Of a stretch of DNA of 64,000 bases, positions 63,953-64,000 are shown piece by piece. Under the pieces are notes generated by a model. That model worked only from the letters and a program-made list of their open reading frames with translations. It ran no database searches and was not told the origin of the DNA. Location: the NCBI GenBank assembly GCA_964006375.1, contig OZ023265.1:148534393-148598392 (forward strand). The letters are read 5' to 3'. The translations under genes were made by a program, and so were the position numbers. This stretch comes from Tillus elongatus. Lineage: Eukaryota > Arthropoda > Insecta > Coleoptera > Cleridae. How positions within the stretch are numbered: position 1 is the stretch's first letter; every line of letters begins with the position of its first letter.

Positions 63953-64000
63953 TATGGAACGGTTTTATCAAATAATAACAACAACAATTAATAGATTGTG

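Overview
The window is eukaryotic nuclear DNA, AT-rich and made almost wholly of mobile-element sequence. I found no bacterial gene, no intact cellular gene and no canonical tRNA or rRNA gene. The mix (mariner-type transposases with a DUF4817-like N-terminus, Penelope-like elements with GIY-YIG, Jockey-like, R4/Dong-like and RNase H-bearing non-LTR elements, a Ty3/gypsy remnant, tRNA-derived SINEs, many MITEs and 21 long (AT)n tracts) fits an arthropod, most likely an insect. A beetle is plausible, but that is inference.

The left 10 kb is the exceptional part. A 2,605-bp palindrome (1402-4006, centre 2704) carries two identical, divergent copies of a 272-residue protein with an HUH-endonuclease motif (HEHMHALIHF). 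They face each other across about ten 13-bp repeats. The palindrome sits between two nearly identical, directly repeated blocks (1-1404 and 4222-5414) built from 217-bp tandem repeats. The second block, with an outer terminal segment, recurs inverted at 8937-9985. This defines a roughly 6-kb element (4007-9985) with long terminal inverted repeats around a KilA-N protein and two overlapping uncharacterised genes. The KilA-N frame is interrupted by a perfect 38-bp palindrome. Together this looks like a virus-like or transposon-like replicon with a rolling-circle type nuclease, and I know of no described element with this architecture.

10-20 kb: tRNA-like SINE heads, a GC-rich minisatellite with four TGACGTCA sites, a Penelope-like RT with a stop just before YVDD, a broken mariner-like gene and an RNase H fragment. 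20-25 kb: a dead mariner, a 5S-rRNA-like sequence and a broken Jockey-like element. 25-45 kb: copies of a modular repeat (called A, C and B here) with internal (AT)n, interspersed with Penelope-like fragments, hammerhead-ribozyme-like cores, SINEs and a hAT-like MITE. 46-50 kb: two R4/Dong-like pseudogenes, one split by a hAT-type MITE with a perfect 8-bp target duplication, then a 320-bp repeat family. 50-53 kb: a mariner relative with about 600-bp terminal inverted repeats. 54-64 kb: more of the same families, a Jockey-like copy nested in the 320-bp repeat, a MITE between two (AT)n tracts, a mariner-like remnant, a gypsy remnant and an RT fragment split by a hairpin MITE.

Module names used below. 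A-left: a hairpin with arms TTAGTGAATTTT/AAATTCACTAA followed by GGAGATCCCGACTTTTGAA. A-right: starts CACCGATAACTCAAAAAATA and often carries ~140-bp internal repeats. C: contains CGACTTATGGGCCA. B: a ~320-bp MITE with termini like CTGGACGCAGCAAGTGCGTT.
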